Assembly: GCA_012841485.1 (NCBI GenBank)
Contig: DUUU01000578.1
Span: forward strand, 1-6,037
Origin: Armatimonadota bacterium
GTDB lineage: Bacteria > Armatimonadota > JAAZEB01
Length of the DNA stretch: 6,037 nt
Reading direction: 5' to 3'
The position numbers and the translations under genes are program-made. Below the pieces are notes generated by a model. That model did no database searches. It was not told where the DNA came from and saw only the letters and a list, made by a program, of their open reading frames with translations. Positions 4,671 to 6,037 of the stretch are shown here, in pieces; position 1 is the stretch's first letter; every line of letters begins with the position of its first letter.

Positions 4671-5654
4671 CTACCGGATGGAACGCAGCGTTGCCTCCAG
4701 ACCATCCGGATCGTGGTCGCCAACCAGGACGTAGGTATAGCCCTCGTGAGCGACGCGGGCCACTTGCTGGCCGGCAACCTGGCTAAGCACGCAGGCGTTC
4801 CGGCCCCGCCCCCTGCCCCATCCCAGACCGAGGCGGCGCTGGCCGCCGGGCCCGGGCGTGATGAAGAGGGTGAGCGCATTCAGGCCATCCTCGTAGCGAA
4901 CGACGGGGAGCGTTCCACCCCGGCGGCACCCACGCAGGTAGTAGGCGACGAGCGCGTAGCCTGGAGGCAGCCGGCTGGGCAGCGAAACGGAGGTTCCGGC
5001 CTCCCGGACCAGCTCCTTCTCCGAGGCGCATTCCCTCCACCACTCCGCGGCCGAGGTCGGGGCGATCTCATCCGGGCCGGGGGCTTTGAGGGCGCGGGCG
5101 GGCGGCGCTTTGGGCACGAACGTGATGTAGCGCGTGGTCATCGCCAGGTCGCCGGCATAGGAGTAGCTATCGGCGCGCAACACGAGCGCCGTCGCCGTGT
5201 CGAGCCAGAGGACCTGGCGCGGGTTCCCCCGATGGAGCGGGTCGATGGCGATGACGGCCGCTTTCCGGCCGGCGATCCGCTCCTCGCCCTGGCGGCGGAA
5301 ACGATAGTTGCGGCGGAGGCGATCCCAGGACGAGGCGGCGGGCGGCGTCTGGAGGGCAGCCCAGTGCGCTTTGGGCGAGGGCCGCTGCCAGGAGTTCTGG
5401 CCATCGGTGAGGAGGGTGAGCCCGCGTGCCGGGCCATCCAGGTGCTCGCGCCGTTCCCGGCCACGGCCGTCGCACAAGACGCGGACCGATGCCGTCGAGC
5501 GAGGGGGGCCGCTGAGGGTGACGCGCACCGTGCCGGTGTGCGCCACGGAGCGCGGGTGGCGGAAGGCGCGCTCCACCAACTGCTCGACGGAGGGCCCGGC
5601 ATGCGCCGGCGCGGCGAACGCGAGGGCAACGAGGAACAGCGCGAGGGATCTCAT
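4671..5654 (-). CDS. MucB/RseB-like periplasmic regulator of an anti-sigma factor
   Basis: RseB-type proteins sit in the periplasm, bind the anti-sigma factor and protect it from proteolysis until envelope stress is sensed. The 327-residue product begins with a clear signal peptide, MRSLALFLVALAFAAPAHA (cleavage after residue 19). The N-terminal half follows the LolA-like MucB pattern: HTGTVRVTL (39-47), RIAGRKAAVIAIDP (126-139), RQVLWLDTATALVLRADSY (146-164) and TRYITFVP (174-181). The C-terminal part has LPSRLPPGY (225-233), VVRYEDGLNALTLFI (251-265) and VARVAHEGYTYVLVGD (298-313), as in the MucB C-terminal domain. I chose the ATG at 5654 because it begins the signal peptide and overlaps the anti-sigma stop as ATGA. 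Readings that start further upstream run through the anti-sigma gene out of frame. Similarity is at the fold/pattern level; another LolA-like lipoprotein partner is the main alternative. Confidence 0.78.
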   Translation of the reverse strand: MRSLALFLVALAFAAPAHAGPSVEQLVERAFRHPRSVAHTGTVRVTLSGPPRSTASVRVLCDGRGRERREHLDGPARGLTLLTDGQNSWQRPSPKAHWAALQTPPAASSWDRLRRNYRFRRQGEERIAGRKAAVIAIDPLHRGNPRQVLWLDTATALVLRADSYSYAGDLAMTTRYITFVPKAPPARALKAPGPDEIAPTSAAEWWRECASEKELVREAGTSVSLPSRLPPGYALVAYYLRGCRRGGTLPVVRYEDGLNALTLFITPGPGGQRRLGLGWGRGRGRNACVLSQVAGQQVARVAHEGYTYVLVGDHDPDGLEATLRSIR

Positions 5655-6037
5655 TGGATGTCTTCTCCGGCGCTGATCAGCACCAACGCATCGAGCCCGG
5701 CGCCTGAGGCGAGCGGCTGCGAGCGCGAGAGCGCCAGGTGAGAGCGCACATAGGTGGCCATCGGCGGAGGGGTGACCGCGGGCTTGGGGCGGTGCCACAC
5801 GAAGAGGCCCGCAGAGGCCGCGAGCACGGCAGCGGCGGTGAGCGCAGGCAGCCGGCGCATCACTCGCGCGGAGGGGACGACCTGCTCCGCGCGCCGGAGC
5901 TCGCCCGCGACGCGCTCCCACAGATCCGCCGGCGGGGAGACCTCGGGGATGGACTCGATCAGGGCCACCGCGCGCCGGAGCGCCTCCAACTCCCGCGCGC
6001 ACTCCGGACAGCGCTTCAGGTGCCGCGCCACCTGCCA
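5651..6037 (-). CDS. Zinc-finger membrane anti-sigma factor, N-terminus beyond the edge
   Basis: The visible 128 residues start inside the zinc-binding anti-sigma domain: H6-LKR-C10-PE-C13 (H-x3-C-x2-C) followed by a helix AREL-EALRRAVALI. A cytoplasmic linker leads to one membrane span (LPALTAAAVLAASAGLFVW, about residues 75-93). The short periplasmic tail (ATYVRSHLALSRSQPLASG) resembles the tail of RseA/MucA-like partners of RseB. Such proteins hold an ECF sigma factor at the membrane. The frame is open to the window edge (TGGCAGGTG...), so the GTG at 6031 is internal and the true start is outside. The stop overlaps the next gene's ATG (ATGA), indicating coupled translation with the RseB-like protein. 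An rpoE-like sigma gene is expected just beyond 6037. Confidence 0.85.
   Translation of the reverse strand, partial: WQVARHLKRCPECARELEALRRAVALIESIPEVSPPADLWERVAGELRRAEQVVPSARVMRRLPALTAAAVLAASAGLFVWHRPKPAVTPPPMATYVRSHLALSRSQPLASGAGLDALVLISAGEDIQ

Noticed and set aside
4421..4879. Minus-strand frame running from inside the rseB-like gene into the 4434-4670 gap
   Set aside because: Its first part is out of frame inside a real gene and the tail (GCVYLFETPGMNLARVLARE) matches nothing I know; I see no good ribosome binding site for a separate start in the gap.
4647..5741. Long plus-strand open frame opposite the rseB-like gene
   Set aside because: The minus strand has a signal peptide, MucB-like motifs and an ATGA overlap; the plus frame is low-complexity Gly/Ala/Arg.
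6029..6031. GTG at 6031 as the start of the anti-sigma factor
   Set aside because: The frame stays open to the edge and the zinc-finger domain would lose its N-terminal part, so this valine is internal.

Overview
The window is GC-rich bacterial chromosomal DNA. The best clue to the host is the one plus-strand gene, a DUF1559-type pseudopilin-like protein ([20 protein letters not shown] start, [10 protein letters not shown] neck, H-x9-DG tail). Such proteins are abundant in Armatimonadota and also occur in Planctomycetes and relatives. Armatimonadota is my favoured guess, not a proven assignment. There are no tRNA, rRNA, CRISPR or intact transposase genes.

Layout, left to right. (1) 1-186, minus: the N-terminus of an unidentified secreted protein running off the left edge. 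(2) 187-404: its leader region, with two GC-rich hairpins. (3) 405-661, minus: a broken copy of the 3' end of the maturase gene found further right. (4) 647-876: a palindrome, two 19-bp IS-end-like direct repeats, a good sigma70-type promoter (TTGACA-17-TAGAGT), a structured leader and a strong ribosome binding site. (5) 877-1548, plus: the pseudopilin. (6) 1567-1592: a hairpin between convergent genes. (7) 1574-2962, minus: an anaerobic sulfatase-maturase-type radical SAM/SPASM protein with a C-terminal SEC-C zinc motif. (8) 2955-3872, minus: a conserved protein of the family labelled 'quinate 5-dehydrogenase', overlapping the maturase by 8 bases. (9) 3873-4172: a gene-free 300 bases with a perfect inverted repeat. 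(10) 4173-4433, minus: a small helical, possibly ferritin-like protein. (11) 4671-5654 and 5651-6037, minus: a MucB/RseB-like periplasmic protein and a membrane anti-sigma factor joined by an ATGA overlap; the cognate ECF sigma gene would be expected just beyond the right edge.

How it works together. The right end looks like the distal part of an envelope-stress regulon (sigma, anti-sigma, RseB). The centre is a translationally coupled pair of a radical SAM maturase and a conserved protein of unproven function. The most unusual point is architectural. The pseudopilin, with its own promoter and leader, lies between two direct copies (242 bp, 7 mismatches by eye) of the maturase 3' end. It therefore looks like an inserted or recombined cassette that duplicated the end of the maturase gene and left the left-hand copy as a decaying fragment.
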